A stretch of 64,000 nucleotides of DNA, taken from NCBI GenBank assembly GCA_910588955.1, contig CAJURQ010000001.1:124001-188000 (forward strand), written 5' to 3'. Source of the DNA: an uncultured Lachnospiraceae bacterium (lineage in GTDB: Bacteria; Bacillota; Clostridia; Lachnospirales; Lachnospiraceae). Below the pieces are notes generated by a model. The model ran no database searches. It worked only from the letters and a program-made list of their open reading frames with translations, and was not told the origin of the DNA. Made by a program: the position numbers and the translations under genes. Below are positions 23,389-32,655 of the stretch, in pieces (the stretch's first letter is position 1; every line of letters starts with the position of its first letter).

Positions 23389-25809
23389 ATGAATACAGCA
23401 TTGTCATGGATTAAAGCATATGTGCCGGAACTTACGTGCACGGATCAGGAGTATATGGACGCAATGACCCTCTCCGGGACAAAGGTGGAGGGCTACGCCA
23501 GACTGGACAAAAATCTGGAGAAGATCGTGGTGGGACAGATCAAGAAGATTGAGAAGCATCCCGACGCGGATAAGCTGATCGTCTGTCAGGTGGATATCGG
23601 TAATGAGGTGATCCAGATCGTCACCGGCGCGCCCAACGTGAAGGAGGGGGACAAGGTTCCCGTGGTGTTGGACGGCGGCAAGGTGGCGGGTGGTCACGAC
23701 GGTGGTCCTCTGCCGGATGACGGTATCTCGATTAAGGCGGGAAAGCTGCGCGGCGTGCCCTCAAACGGCATGATGTGCTCCATCGAGGAGCTTGGTTCCG
23801 ACAGGAATTTTTACCCGGAGGCGCCGGAGATGGGCATCTACATTTTCGGGGATGACGTGCAGGTTGGCGCGGACGCGGTGGAGGAACTGGGACTTCGGGA
23901 TACGGTGTTTGAGTATGAAGTGACCTCAAACCGTGTAGACTGTTACAGTGTGATCGGTATTGCCAGAGAAGCGGCGGCTACGTTCCGGAAGCCTTTTGTA
24001 CTGCCGGAAGTGACGGTAAAGGGAAACGACGAGAAGGTGGAGGACTATGTATCCGTGGAGGTGCAGGATCAGGAACTCTGCCCGAGATACTGCGCGAGAG
24101 TGTGCAAAAACATTAAGATTGCGCCCTCGCCGAAGTGGATGCAGAGACGCCTTGCGGCAAGCGGCATCCGCCCCATCAACAATTTGGTTGACATAACAAA
24201 CTATGTGATGGAGGAGTACGGGCAGCCCATGCATGCCTTTGACCTCGACACCATTGCAGGGCATAAGATTATTGTCCGCAGGGCGAAGGACGGCGACGTT
24301 TTCCGTACGCTGGACGGGCAGGACAGAAATCTGGATTCGGACGTGCTGATGATCTGCGACGCGGAGAAAGAGGTAGGTATCGCCGGCATTATGGGCGGCG
24401 AAAATTCCATGATTACGGACAGCGTGACGACCGTACTTTTTGAGGCGGCGACCTTCAACGGCGCGAACATCCGCAAGTCTGCAAAGCGCGTCGGACTGCG
24501 CACGGACGCGTCGGGCAAGTTTGAAAAGGGGCTTGATCCCTACAACGCGGAGGCGGCGATCAACCGTGCCTGCCAGCTCATTGAGGAGCTTGGCTGCGGC
24601 GAGGTGGTCGGCGGCATGGTGGACGTGCACGGCGAGATGAAGGAGAAGGTCGTTCTTCCCTTTGAGCCGGAACGTTACAACAGCCTGCTTGGCACGGATG
24701 TCTCCGAGCAGGAAATGCTGGATATTTTTAAGATGATAGAGGTGGACTATGACGCGGAGAAGCGGACGCTCACGGTGCCGACCTTCCGTCAGGATATCCT
24801 GCGCCAGTGCGATATCGCGGAGGAAGTGGCAAGGTTTTACGGCTACGATAAGATTCCGACCACGCTGCCAAACGGCGAGGCGACTACGGGGAAACTCCCT
24901 TTCAAGCTGCGCATTGAGCAGAAGGCAAGAGATATCGCGGAGTACTGCGGTTTCTCACAGGGAATGTGCTATTCCTTTGAAAGCCCGAAGGTGTTTGACA
25001 AGCTGCTGCTTGCGGCGGACGATCCGGCGAGACAGGCGATCACGATCGCGAATCCGCTGGGAGAGGATTTTTCGATCATGAGGACGGTTCCTTTGCACGG
25101 GATGCTGACCAGCCTTGCAACAAACTACAACAGGCGCAACAAGGATGTGCGGCTCTACGAGCTCGGCAATATTTATCTGCCCAAGGCTCTGCCGCTCACG
25201 GAACTGCCTGAGGAGCGGATGCAGTTTACCCTCGGCATGTATGGGGATTGTGATTTCTTCGACATGAAGGGCGTGGTGGAAGAGTTCTTTGAGAGTGCCG
25301 GCATGCATAAAAAGGTGGTCTATGACCCGCAGGCGGGCAGAAACTATCTGCATCCGGGCAGACAGGCGAACATCGAGTACGAGGGGACGCTGGTGGGGTA
25401 TCTCGGCGAGGTGCACCCGGAGGTCTGCGACAATTATGACTTGAAGACAAGGGCTTATGTGGCGGTTCTTGACATTCCGTCGATTCTGCCTTATGCTACC
25501 TTTGACCGCAAGTATGAGGGGATCGCGAAGTACCCGGCAGTTCTGCGCGATATCAGCATGGTGGTGCCGAAGACCGTGATGGCGGGTCAGATCGAGGCTG
25601 TCATTGCCCAGCGCGGCGGAAAGATTCTGGAAGATTACCAGCTCTTTGATATTTATGAGGGCGATCAGATTAAAGAGGGCTTCAAGTCCATGGCTTACTC
25701 CATTACCTTCCGTGCCAAAGACAGGACGCTTGAGGAGGCGGATGTGACCAGCGCCATGAAGAAAATTCTCAACGGTTTGAAAGGCATGGGGATAGAATTG
25801 AGAAGTTAA
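23389..25809 (+). CDS. pheT: Phenylalanine-tRNA ligase beta subunit
   Basis: Editing and tRNA-binding subunit that pairs with PheS. The 806 residues show, in order, an EMAP/OB-type tRNA-binding domain (about 40-150, IVVGQIKKIEKHPDADKL), the B3/B4 editing domain (RPINNLVDITNYVM, GIAGIMGGE), the B5 domain, the catalytic-like core and the C-terminal FDX-ACB anticodon-binding domain (AKYPAVLRDISMVV). Length is normal. A gap of 172 bases without recognised features separates it from the tautomerase gene. Confidence 0.96.
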   Translation: MNTALSWIKAYVPELTCTDQEYMDAMTLSGTKVEGYARLDKNLEKIVVGQIKKIEKHPDADKLIVCQVDIGNEVIQIVTGAPNVKEGDKVPVVLDGGKVAGGHDGGPLPDDGISIKAGKLRGVPSNGMMCSIEELGSDRNFYPEAPEMGIYIFGDDVQVGADAVEELGLRDTVFEYEVTSNRVDCYSVIGIAREAAATFRKPFVLPEVTVKGNDEKVEDYVSVEVQDQELCPRYCARVCKNIKIAPSPKWMQRRLAASGIRPINNLVDITNYVMEEYGQPMHAFDLDTIAGHKIIVRRAKDGDVFRTLDGQDRNLDSDVLMICDAEKEVGIAGIMGGENSMITDSVTTVLFEAATFNGANIRKSAKRVGLRTDASGKFEKGLDPYNAEAAINRACQLIEELGCGEVVGGMVDVHGEMKEKVVLPFEPERYNSLLGTDVSEQEMLDIFKMIEVDYDAEKRTLTVPTFRQDILRQCDIAEEVARFYGYDKIPTTLPNGEATTGKLPFKLRIEQKARDIAEYCGFSQGMCYSFESPKVFDKLLLAADDPARQAITIANPLGEDFSIMRTVPLHGMLTSLATNYNRRNKDVRLYELGNIYLPKALPLTELPEERMQFTLGMYGDCDFFDMKGVVEEFFESAGMHKKVVYDPQAGRNYLHPGRQANIEYEGTLVGYLGEVHPEVCDNYDLKTRAYVAVLDIPSILPYATFDRKYEGIAKYPAVLRDISMVVPKTVMAGQIEAVIAQRGGKILEDYQLFDIYEGDQIKEGFKSMAYSITFRAKDRTLEEADVTSAMKKILNGLKGMGIELRS

Positions 25810-25838
25810 AATATGGCATATGGAGAAATGGCAAAAAA

Positions 25839-26444
25839 ATGACTGAAAAAGAAAAAATGCTTACAGGACAGCTTTATGACCCGTCTGATCCCGAACTGGA
25901 TCAATTGCGCTTGAAAGCACGTAAACTGGCAAGACGTTATAATATGACTGACGAGGACGAAAGGGAAAAACGATATAAAATCCTTAAAGAGCTGCTCCCC
26001 AATACCCTGGAAATGCCTGACTTGCAAGCGCCTGTTTATTTTGACTATGGCTGTAATACGTACTTTGGAAAATACAGCGGAGCAAACTTTCATTTTACCT
26101 GTCTGGATGTGTGCCCTGTCCATATTGGGGATAATGTAATGATTGGTCCCAATGTTACCATTGCAACGCCTATGCATCCAATGCTCCCAGAAGAGCGGAA
26201 CTGCAGGTTACGTGAGGATGGCAGCATTTATAATCTTGAATACGCAAAACCTGTTACCATTGAAAATGATTGTTGGCTCGCCGCCAACATAGTTGTTTGC
26301 GGTGGTGTAACAATTGGCGAAGGAAGCGTTATCGGAGCGGGCAGTGTCGTAACAAAAAGCATTCCGCCGCACAGTCTTGCCGTAGGCAATCCGTGCAGGG
26401 TTGTTAGGGAGATTACGGAAGAGGACAGAATGGAGCAGCGGTAG
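25839..26444 (+). CDS. maa: Maltose/galactoside O-acetyltransferase-like protein
   Basis: A 201-residue left-handed beta-helix acetyltransferase. The N-terminal maltose acetyltransferase motif (EKEKMLTGQLYDPSDPELDQLR) and hexapeptide repeats (VTIGEGSVIGAGSVV) are clear. Family members transfer acetyl from acetyl-CoA to sugars; active-site His lies in ATPMHPML. The frame is more AT-rich than pheT and the aminopeptidase on either side, suggesting separate acquisition. Acceptor sugar unknown. Confidence 0.88.
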   Translation: MTEKEKMLTGQLYDPSDPELDQLRLKARKLARRYNMTDEDEREKRYKILKELLPNTLEMPDLQAPVYFDYGCNTYFGKYSGANFHFTCLDVCPVHIGDNVMIGPNVTIATPMHPMLPEERNCRLREDGSIYNLEYAKPVTIENDCWLAANIVVCGGVTIGEGSVIGAGSVVTKSIPPHSLAVGNPCRVVREITEEDRMEQR

Positions 26445-26526
26445 GGGAAGATGATAAGCATTGGATGAAGTATGATAAGAACACATGAAAAGTGCCAAAA
26501 GATTAGAAAAGAGAGGAGTGGTAAAT

Positions 26527-27948
26527 TTGGAACAGAAAAACACATGGGAAACTTATGATGAGAAACAGCTAGGGGAAGTGGATGCTTTTGCCAGAGAGTA
26601 TATGGACTTTCTGGACAGAGGAAAGACCGAGCGGGAGTGCATCGACCAGATCGTAAATACGCTGGATGAGGCGGGATATCAAGAACTGGAGGCGCTGGTG
26701 AAGGACGGCAAAAAGCTGAAAGCCGGGGACAAGGTGTATTCCGTATGGATGAATAAATCCATTGTGATGTTTCAGATCGGCAAGGAGAAGATGGAGGACG
26801 GCATCAATATTCTCGGGGCGCACATCGACTCTCCCCGTCTGGACGTGAAGCAGAATCCTCTCTATGAGGACGGCGGTTTCGCCTATCTGGACACCCATTA
26901 TTACGGCGGCGTGAAAAAGTACCAATGGGTGACGATTCCCCTTTCCATTCACGGCGTGGTTGTGAAGAAGGACGGCAGCACCGTGGAGGTCAACGTGGGC
27001 GAGAACGAGGACGATCCCGTTTTCTTCGTGTCCGACCTTTTGATCCATCTTGCGAGCGAGCAGCTTGAGAAAAAGGCAAACAAGGTGATCGAGGGCGAGG
27101 CGCTGGATATCATCATTGGCAATAAGCCCCTTGTGATCGATAAGAAGAAAAAGAAGGATGACGAGGAGGACAGCGCTCCCAAGGACGCGGTGAAGAAGGG
27201 AATCCTCGAAATTTTGAAGAAGGATTACGACTTTGAGGAGGAAGACTTTATCTCCGCGGAGCTTGAGGTGGTGCCTGCCGGGAAAGCGAGAGAGGCTGGT
27301 TTCGACCGAAGCATGATCCTCTCCTACGGGCAGGATGACCGCGTGTGTGCGTTCTCTTCCTTAAAGGCAATGCTGGAGATCGGACAGACTGAGAGAACCG
27401 CCTGCTGTATCCTTGTGGACAAGGAGGAGATCGGCAGCGTGGGCGCGACTGGTATGCAGTCCAAATTCTTTGAGAACGCGGTGGCGGAGGTGATGAACCT
27501 TCTCGGGGAGTACAGTGAGCTTGGCCTGCGCAGATGCCTTGCACGCTCCTGTATGCTTTCCTCCGACGTGAGCAGCGCATATGATCCGGCATATGCGTCC
27601 AGCTTTGACAAGAAGAATGTGGCTTACCTTGGCGGCGGCATGGTGTTTAACAAGTTTACGGGCAGGGGCGGCAAGTCCGGCTCCAACGATGCCAACGCGG
27701 AGTATCTCGGTCACATCCGTGCGATCTTTGAGAAGGAGAAGGTGAATTTCCAGACAGCGGAGCTTGGCAAGGTGGATCTTGGCGGCGGCGGCACGATCGC
27801 CTATATCCTTGCGCTCTACGGCATGAACGTGATCGACAGCGGCGTGGCGGTATTAAACATGCACGCGCCCTGGGAGGCAACAAGTAAGGCGGACGTGTAC
27901 GAGACGAAGCGCGGGTATGTGGCTTTCTTAGAGAATGCAAGTCTATGA
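26527..27948 (+). CDS. M18-family aminopeptidase
   Basis: A cytosolic metallo-aminopeptidase, family M18 (aspartyl/aminopeptidase I type), about 473 residues. Zinc and catalytic residues are visible in GAHIDSPRLDVK, DKEEIGSVGATG, SSDVSSAYDP and the C-terminal MHAPWE. A Lys/Glu-rich insertion (about 210-235) is a flexible loop. The TTG at 26527 is taken as start because GGAG is 9 bases upstream and the N-terminus then matches the family; an ATG at 26485 lacks a site. Its stop overlaps the queA start by 4 bases. Confidence 0.9.
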   Translation: MEQKNTWETYDEKQLGEVDAFAREYMDFLDRGKTERECIDQIVNTLDEAGYQELEALVKDGKKLKAGDKVYSVWMNKSIVMFQIGKEKMEDGINILGAHIDSPRLDVKQNPLYEDGGFAYLDTHYYGGVKKYQWVTIPLSIHGVVVKKDGSTVEVNVGENEDDPVFFVSDLLIHLASEQLEKKANKVIEGEALDIIIGNKPLVIDKKKKKDDEEDSAPKDAVKKGILEILKKDYDFEEEDFISAELEVVPAGKAREAGFDRSMILSYGQDDRVCAFSSLKAMLEIGQTERTACCILVDKEEIGSVGATGMQSKFFENAVAEVMNLLGEYSELGLRRCLARSCMLSSDVSSAYDPAYASSFDKKNVAYLGGGMVFNKFTGRGGKSGSNDANAEYLGHIRAIFEKEKVNFQTAELGKVDLGGGGTIAYILALYGMNVIDSGVAVLNMHAPWEATSKADVYETKRGYVAFLENASL

Positions 27949-28979
27949 CAACATTAAAAAAATCGGATTTTTACTTTGATTTGCCGCAGGAACTGATCGC
28001 GCAGGATCCCTTGGAGGATCGCTCCTCGTCCAGACTCCTTGTGCTGAACCGGGAGACCGGGGAAGTGGAGCACCGCCATTTTAAAGAGATTACCGACTAT
28101 TTAAAGCAGGGCGACTGTCTGGTCTTAAACAACACGAAGGTCATTCCGGCAAGGCTGATGGGCGTGAAGGAGGATACGGGGGCGGCAATCGAGGTGCTGC
28201 TGTTAAAGCGGCGGGACAACGACGTTTGGGAAACCCTTGTAAAGCCCGGGAAAAAGGCGAGACCCGGCGCAAAGATTGTCTTTGGGGACGGGTGTCTGCG
28301 GGCGGAAGTGCTGGACGTGGTGGAGGAGGGCAACCGCCTGATCCGCTTTGACTATGAGGGGATTTTTGAGGAGGTGCTTGACCGTCTTGGGGAAATGCCG
28401 CTGCCGCCTTATATTACCCATAAGCTTCAGGACAAAAACCGCTACCAGACCGTGTACGCGAAATATGAGGGCTCTGCGGCGGCGCCAACGGCGGGGCTTC
28501 ACTTTACCGAAGAATTACTTGCGCAGATAGAGGAAATGGGGGTGAAAATTGCATATGTGACCCTTCATGTGGGGCTGGGCACCTTCCGTCCCGTGAAAGC
28601 GGACAACATTTTGGAGCACCACATGCATTCCGAGCATTATGAGGTGACGCCCGAGATGGCGGAGCTGATCAACCGCACGAAGGAGAGCGGCAGGCGCGTG
28701 ATCTGCGTGGGGACGACAAGCTGCCGCACGGTGGAGAGTGCGGCGGACGAAAGCGGTCGGGTGCAGCCGGGGTGCGGAGATACGGAGATCTTTATTTATC
28801 CAGGGTATCGGTTTAAGGTGCTGGACTGCCTGATCACGAATTTCCATCTGCCGGAATCCACGCTGGTAATGCTTGTTTCTGCGCTTGCGGGCAGAGAGAA
28901 CGTGCTGGCGGCATACCGGGAGGCGGTGGAGGAGAGGTATCGGTTTTTCTCTTTTGGGGATGCGATGCTTGTGATTTAA
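27945..28979 (+). CDS. queA: S-adenosylmethionine:tRNA ribosyltransferase-isomerase
   Basis: Transfers and rearranges the ribose of SAM onto 7-aminomethyl-deazaguanine in tRNA, making epoxyqueuosine. The 344 residues contain the diagnostic FDLPQELIAQDP near the start, LPPYI, AAPTAGLHFT and the C-terminal NFHLPESTLVMLVSALAG. The start overlaps the aminopeptidase stop (ATGA), so the two are translationally coupled. No other queuosine genes are adjacent; the iron-sulfur protein at 19925 is only distantly QueG-like. Confidence 0.95.
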   Translation: MTTLKKSDFYFDLPQELIAQDPLEDRSSSRLLVLNRETGEVEHRHFKEITDYLKQGDCLVLNNTKVIPARLMGVKEDTGAAIEVLLLKRRDNDVWETLVKPGKKARPGAKIVFGDGCLRAEVLDVVEEGNRLIRFDYEGIFEEVLDRLGEMPLPPYITHKLQDKNRYQTVYAKYEGSAAAPTAGLHFTEELLAQIEEMGVKIAYVTLHVGLGTFRPVKADNILEHHMHSEHYEVTPEMAELINRTKESGRRVICVGTTSCRTVESAADESGRVQPGCGDTEIFIYPGYRFKVLDCLITNFHLPESTLVMLVSALAGRENVLAAYREAVEERYRFFSFGDAMLVI

Positions 28980-29005
28980 TATTATTTTACTTTTCAAAGA
29001 GAACT

Positions 29006-29043
29006 GGAAGATATTCGGGTTAGAATTAACCGAAATATCTTCT
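29006..29043. repeat. Long perfect hairpin after queA
   Basis: GGAAGATATT..CGG.TTA pairs with TAACCG..AATATCTTC around a 4-base loop. There is no T run on either side, so it may be a stability element or a weak terminator between queA and the CotH gene. Confidence 0.45.
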
Positions 29044-29083
29044 AGTGCGTTTCGCTGGAATGATAAGAATGAAGGAGTAACCT

Positions 29084-30880
29084 GTGAGAATGAAATACAG
29101 AAGAGGGATTATGCTCGGCTTTTTTCTGGTTCTGCTCTATACGGTCGGTCTCTATTCGGAGTCCGAGTTGGAAAACAGGATGGAAACGGCTGCAGGTGAG
29201 GTATCGGAGACAAATACGGGAAAAAGTTATGTCAGCGTGGCGGGACATGAGATTGCACTGTGGCAGCAAGGCGGTCAGTTCTACGCCTTTCTTCCTTCCG
29301 CCTGCAGGGAGATGGACTTGCAGCCGGAAATACCGGAGGAGACTGCGCCCGATTCTATCATGTGGATGTATTCGGAAAATATTCCAGCCGTTTTTATTGA
29401 TACAAAGTCCGGGAGCGCGGAACAAATTCATGCGGATAAAAACGTAAAAGAAGCAGGGGAAATTTCCGTTTTGGAAGCGGACGGCAGCATCAGCCTCCGC
29501 ATGCCACTTGCTTATATCAAGAGCAGGGGCAACACTTCTTTTACTTCTTTTGAAAAGAAGCCTTATCAGATTAAATTGACGGATGCAGTATCGCTTTTGG
29601 GTATGGATGCCGCGAAAAAATGGATTTTCATTTCCAATGCGTCGGATACGACGCTTCTTAGGAACGCGCTTTCCAGAAAGCTTGCAGGGCAGCTTGACTT
29701 GGCGCAGTCGAAGGACGGTGTCTTTGTGGATCTGTATTTAAATGGGGAATATGCAGGAAACTATTATGTCACGGAAAAGGTGGAAGTGCATAAAAACCGT
29801 CTTCCGATAACGGATATGGAGAAGGTGGCGGAACTTACGAACAACAACGAAGAGTTCAACGTCTATGAGACTGCGTGGACGGATACGACAAAGGCAAAAG
29901 ATGTGCCGAAAGACCCTGTGGATATCACAGGCGGTTATTTAATTGAGAGGGATTTTGATGAGCGGTTTCTTTCCGAAGTCGAGATTAACGGCAGCTATTT
30001 TATAACCGAGGCAGAAGAAACGTTCATTGTTCGTTCACCAGAATATGCTTCGGAGAATCAGATTGCCTATATTAACAGCTATATTCAAAGTGTGGAAAAC
30101 GCTATTTTGTCACATGACGGCATCGATCATGAGAGCGGAAAGTCCTATCAGGATTTGATTGACGTGGATTCTTTTGCGCGAAAATATCTTTTGGAGGAAG
30201 TGACGGCTAATTATGACGGCGGCGTGGCAAGTTCCTATTTTTACAAGGACAGGGATGCCGTCAGTGAAAAACTGTTTGCGGGACCGATATGGGATTATGA
30301 CGTCACGTGGGGAAATACCCCGGCTTACATCGGATACCTTTCGGATTCGCCCAAGCGGCTGACAAGGCTGGATTTTCATCAGGACTCGTCCGTATGGTTT
30401 CCCGCCTTATATGAAAAACCGGAGTTCTATCAGGCGGTTATTTCCTGCTACCGGAAAGATATCAGTCCCTATTTGGAGACGATGGCGCTGCAGACGCTTC
30501 CGCAGCTTGCGGAGATGACCGCCGCGTCCGCGGCTATGGACAGGGTTCGGTGGTCGGCACAGTATGCGGAAAACAGTACATGGGAGAGCCGTGAAGAGGA
30601 GGTCGCTTTTTTGGTGGACTATATTTTAGAACGCAAAGCGTTTCTGGACAAGGCATGGATAGAGCAGACTGCGATACATGAAATTGAGTTATTCATCGAA
30701 GATGCGCCTTATGATACGCTGTATGTTTTTTCGGGAGAGAAGATGCCGAAAATGCCGGATGCGGAAATATCTTATGCGGAGTTTCTGGGATGGACTTCAG
30801 AAAAGGATGGTCAGCTGCCCGATTTGCATATTCCTGTTTATGAAGATATGGTTTTCCACGCAGTGTTACAATATCCCTGA
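29084..30880 (+). CDS. CotH-family secreted protein kinase-like protein
   Basis: The 598 residues start with a signal or anchor (RRGIMLGFFLVLLYTVGLY). The CotH domain spans about 140-480: SRGNTSFTSFEKKPYQIKL, LRNALSRKLAG, DLYLNGEYAGNYYVTEKVEV, and YFYKDRDA..GPIWDYDVTWG. Spore-coat CotH is an atypical protein kinase that phosphorylates coat proteins; many vegetative clostridial homologues are surface proteins of unknown target. The GTG at 29084 is 6 bases after AAGGAG, with ATG 29090 as alternative. No coat genes adjoin it. Confidence 0.85.
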   Translation: MRMKYRRGIMLGFFLVLLYTVGLYSESELENRMETAAGEVSETNTGKSYVSVAGHEIALWQQGGQFYAFLPSACREMDLQPEIPEETAPDSIMWMYSENIPAVFIDTKSGSAEQIHADKNVKEAGEISVLEADGSISLRMPLAYIKSRGNTSFTSFEKKPYQIKLTDAVSLLGMDAAKKWIFISNASDTTLLRNALSRKLAGQLDLAQSKDGVFVDLYLNGEYAGNYYVTEKVEVHKNRLPITDMEKVAELTNNNEEFNVYETAWTDTTKAKDVPKDPVDITGGYLIERDFDERFLSEVEINGSYFITEAEETFIVRSPEYASENQIAYINSYIQSVENAILSHDGIDHESGKSYQDLIDVDSFARKYLLEEVTANYDGGVASSYFYKDRDAVSEKLFAGPIWDYDVTWGNTPAYIGYLSDSPKRLTRLDFHQDSSVWFPALYEKPEFYQAVISCYRKDISPYLETMALQTLPQLAEMTAASAAMDRVRWSAQYAENSTWESREEEVAFLVDYILERKAFLDKAWIEQTAIHEIELFIEDAPYDTLYVFSGEKMPKMPDAEISYAEFLGWTSEKDGQLPDLHIPVYEDMVFHAVLQYP

Positions 30881-30893
30881 GCGGCTTCTTGTG

Positions 30894-31334
30894 TTATGAT
30901 TCCTTCGCGGTGTCCAATACGGCAAATCCGTGGTCGAGAAGCATTTCGTTGGCATCCATGATGGTCATATGATTCATCAGGGCGAACAGAATCAGCGCGT
31001 CCCGCCCATCTCTGGCATACAATTCCCGATTGCCGGAAAGCTTCAGCATTTTTTGCGTTTCCTCCTCGGACAGTCTCAGCCCGAAAGAAAGGGCGATCAG
31101 CTTGTCACGGGAGGGAATTTTATCACCCGCAAAAATCCGATAGACATAGGCGCGCCCAAGCAGCGAACCCCGGATCACGTTCGCACGCCGGAGGTTCTTT
31201 TGCGCCAGCAGCATGTGCAGATGATCTGCCAGACTTTCTTTCAGCATATGTGTTCTGTTTTTCTCCAGATAGTCTTCCATATCCGTTGCGGTTCTGATTT
31301 CATGCCGCAGTTCATCCGTTGACTTTTCATCCAT
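30894..31334 (-). CDS. Small helix-turn-helix regulator
   Basis: A 146-residue protein. The middle (LRRANVIRGSLLGRAYVYRIFAGDK, then LIALSFGLRLSEEETQKML) looks like a XRE-type DNA-binding domain, followed by a short C-terminal helical part. AGGAAGGA precedes the ATG. It is divergent from the acyltransferase-kinase unit, with a perfect palindrome in the shared 173-base region, so it probably controls that unit or itself. It converges with the CotH gene end with 13 bases between. Confidence 0.7.
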   Translation of the reverse strand: MDEKSTDELRHEIRTATDMEDYLEKNRTHMLKESLADHLHMLLAQKNLRRANVIRGSLLGRAYVYRIFAGDKIPSRDKLIALSFGLRLSEEETQKMLKLSGNRELYARDGRDALILFALMNHMTIMDANEMLLDHGFAVLDTAKES

Positions 31335-31440
31335 TCTGCATCGAAGTCCTTCCTGTGTATTTCATGTAAATCTAATCGCGTGTAAATCGGCTGAAAATAT
31401 TATACCTGTTTATGGTAAGTGTGACAACCGTGGAGGAAAT

Positions 31441-31484
31441 GTCTACCGACAGTAGACCAAAAACGACAAAATTTTCCCTATAAT
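31441..31484 (+). promoter_or_regulatory. Palindrome and -10 box upstream of the acyltransferase gene
   Basis: GTCTAC-cgaca-GTAGAC (31441-31457) is a perfect inverted repeat ending 21 bases before a TATAAT (31479-31484). The -35 region is poor, so the palindrome overlies the place where an activator or repressor would act. The divergent HTH protein is the obvious candidate. Confidence 0.5.
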
Positions 31485-31507
31485 ACCATCATGGGAGAGG
31501 GAAAAGT

Positions 31508-32608
31508 ATGAAATACACAGAGATATCTTTATCCGGGAAGGGAAAAGAGAAGCGCGTATATTACGAATGGATACGTCTGACTGCCTGTTTTTTTGTTATA
31601 TTTAATCACCTGAAAGGCTATGTGCTGTTTCAGAACGCGTCCGGCGCAAAGCAGTTGTTTTACATGGTTCTTTCTGTGATTACCAAAATCAATGTGCCGC
31701 TGTTTTTCATGGTTTCCGGCGCGCTGCTCTTGGGAAAGCGAGAGGATATTTTCACGGTTTTAAAGAAGCGGGTCAGCAGGATTTGTCTGGTTATCCTGCT
31801 TTTTTCTCTGGGCATTTACACGGAGTGCCGGCTGTACGCGCTCGCGCAGGGCAGAGACTACGAATTTACGGTGAAGCGTTTCCTTTACGGGGTATTTGAA
31901 AGGAGTCTGGATGAGACGGGCGCCTACTGGTATCTCTATGCCTATCTTGGTTTCCTTTTATTATTGCCTCTGATGCAGAAAATAGCGGGACAGATGAGCC
32001 GGAGCGATTTTTACACGCTGTCTGCACTGCATTTTATAATCTGGTCGATGCTTCCCATCTGCAATCTTTTCCTACGTCTGGCAGGGTGCGAAAGTCTTTC
32101 TCTGGCGGGGGAATTTTCTGTGCCGCTCGCCACGACGGCGGCGTTTTTCTATCCCCTTACAGGCTATTATATCGACCGTAAAATAGAGATACGGGCGGTC
32201 TCCAAAAGAAAATGGGCTGGGCTTTGTGCGGCGGCTGCTGTGGGAATCTGTCTGTCCTGTTTTTGTGTGTATTTGGATGGGGCGAAGGAGACTTTTATTT
32301 CCCTGTTCGACTATGTGCTCGCCATCGCGGTATTTCTGGTTGTCAAATATACGACGGCTGTCAAAATGCCGGCGTTGTCATCCGGGAAAACGGCGGAGTC
32401 AGTCTGTTTTATGGGTTCGCTTACCTTTGGCGTTTATTTGTTGGACCACTATTTTAAATTGGTTTTGTATGAGAATTATGAAACCTTTGCGGAGCGGTTC
32501 ATGCCGTCCCTTTTCGTCTCCTTCGGCTGGTGTGCGATCAGTATGTTTTTGGGCGGAACCGTGACATGGATGTTAAAAAAGCTGCCGCTGTTTAAAAAAT
32601 TACTATAA
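31508..32608 (+). CDS. Acyltransferase-3 family membrane protein
   Basis: A 366-residue protein with about ten hydrophobic segments. The N-terminal YYEWIRLTACFFVIFNHL contains the family's Arg and His pattern, and NVPLFFMVSGALLLG is the second conserved block. Such proteins O-acylate surface polysaccharides or lipids. GGGAGAGGG precedes the ATG. It is followed by the Ser/Thr kinase gene after 29 bases (to its GTG) or 47 bases (to the preferred ATG). Confidence 0.85.
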   Translation: MKYTEISLSGKGKEKRVYYEWIRLTACFFVIFNHLKGYVLFQNASGAKQLFYMVLSVITKINVPLFFMVSGALLLGKREDIFTVLKKRVSRICLVILLFSLGIYTECRLYALAQGRDYEFTVKRFLYGVFERSLDETGAYWYLYAYLGFLLLLPLMQKIAGQMSRSDFYTLSALHFIIWSMLPICNLFLRLAGCESLSLAGEFSVPLATTAAFFYPLTGYYIDRKIEIRAVSKRKWAGLCAAAAVGICLSCFCVYLDGAKETFISLFDYVLAIAVFLVVKYTTAVKMPALSSGKTAESVCFMGSLTFGVYLLDHYFKLVLYENYETFAERFMPSLFVSFGWCAISMFLGGTVTWMLKKLPLFKKLL

Positions 32609-32613
32609 GTTGG

Positions 32614-32619
32614 TATAAT
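32614..32619 (+). promoter_or_regulatory. Possible extended -10 promoter of the kinase gene
   Basis: TGGTATAAT provides an extended -10 element 37 bases before the kinase start; the -35 region is weak. Confidence 0.35.
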
Positions 32620-32655
32620 AGAGAAGAATTTTAGCTTGTGAGGGGGAAATCAGAT

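Noticed and set aside
24955..25416. Minus-strand frame opposite pheT
   Set aside because: Shadow of pheT with no start signal or domain.
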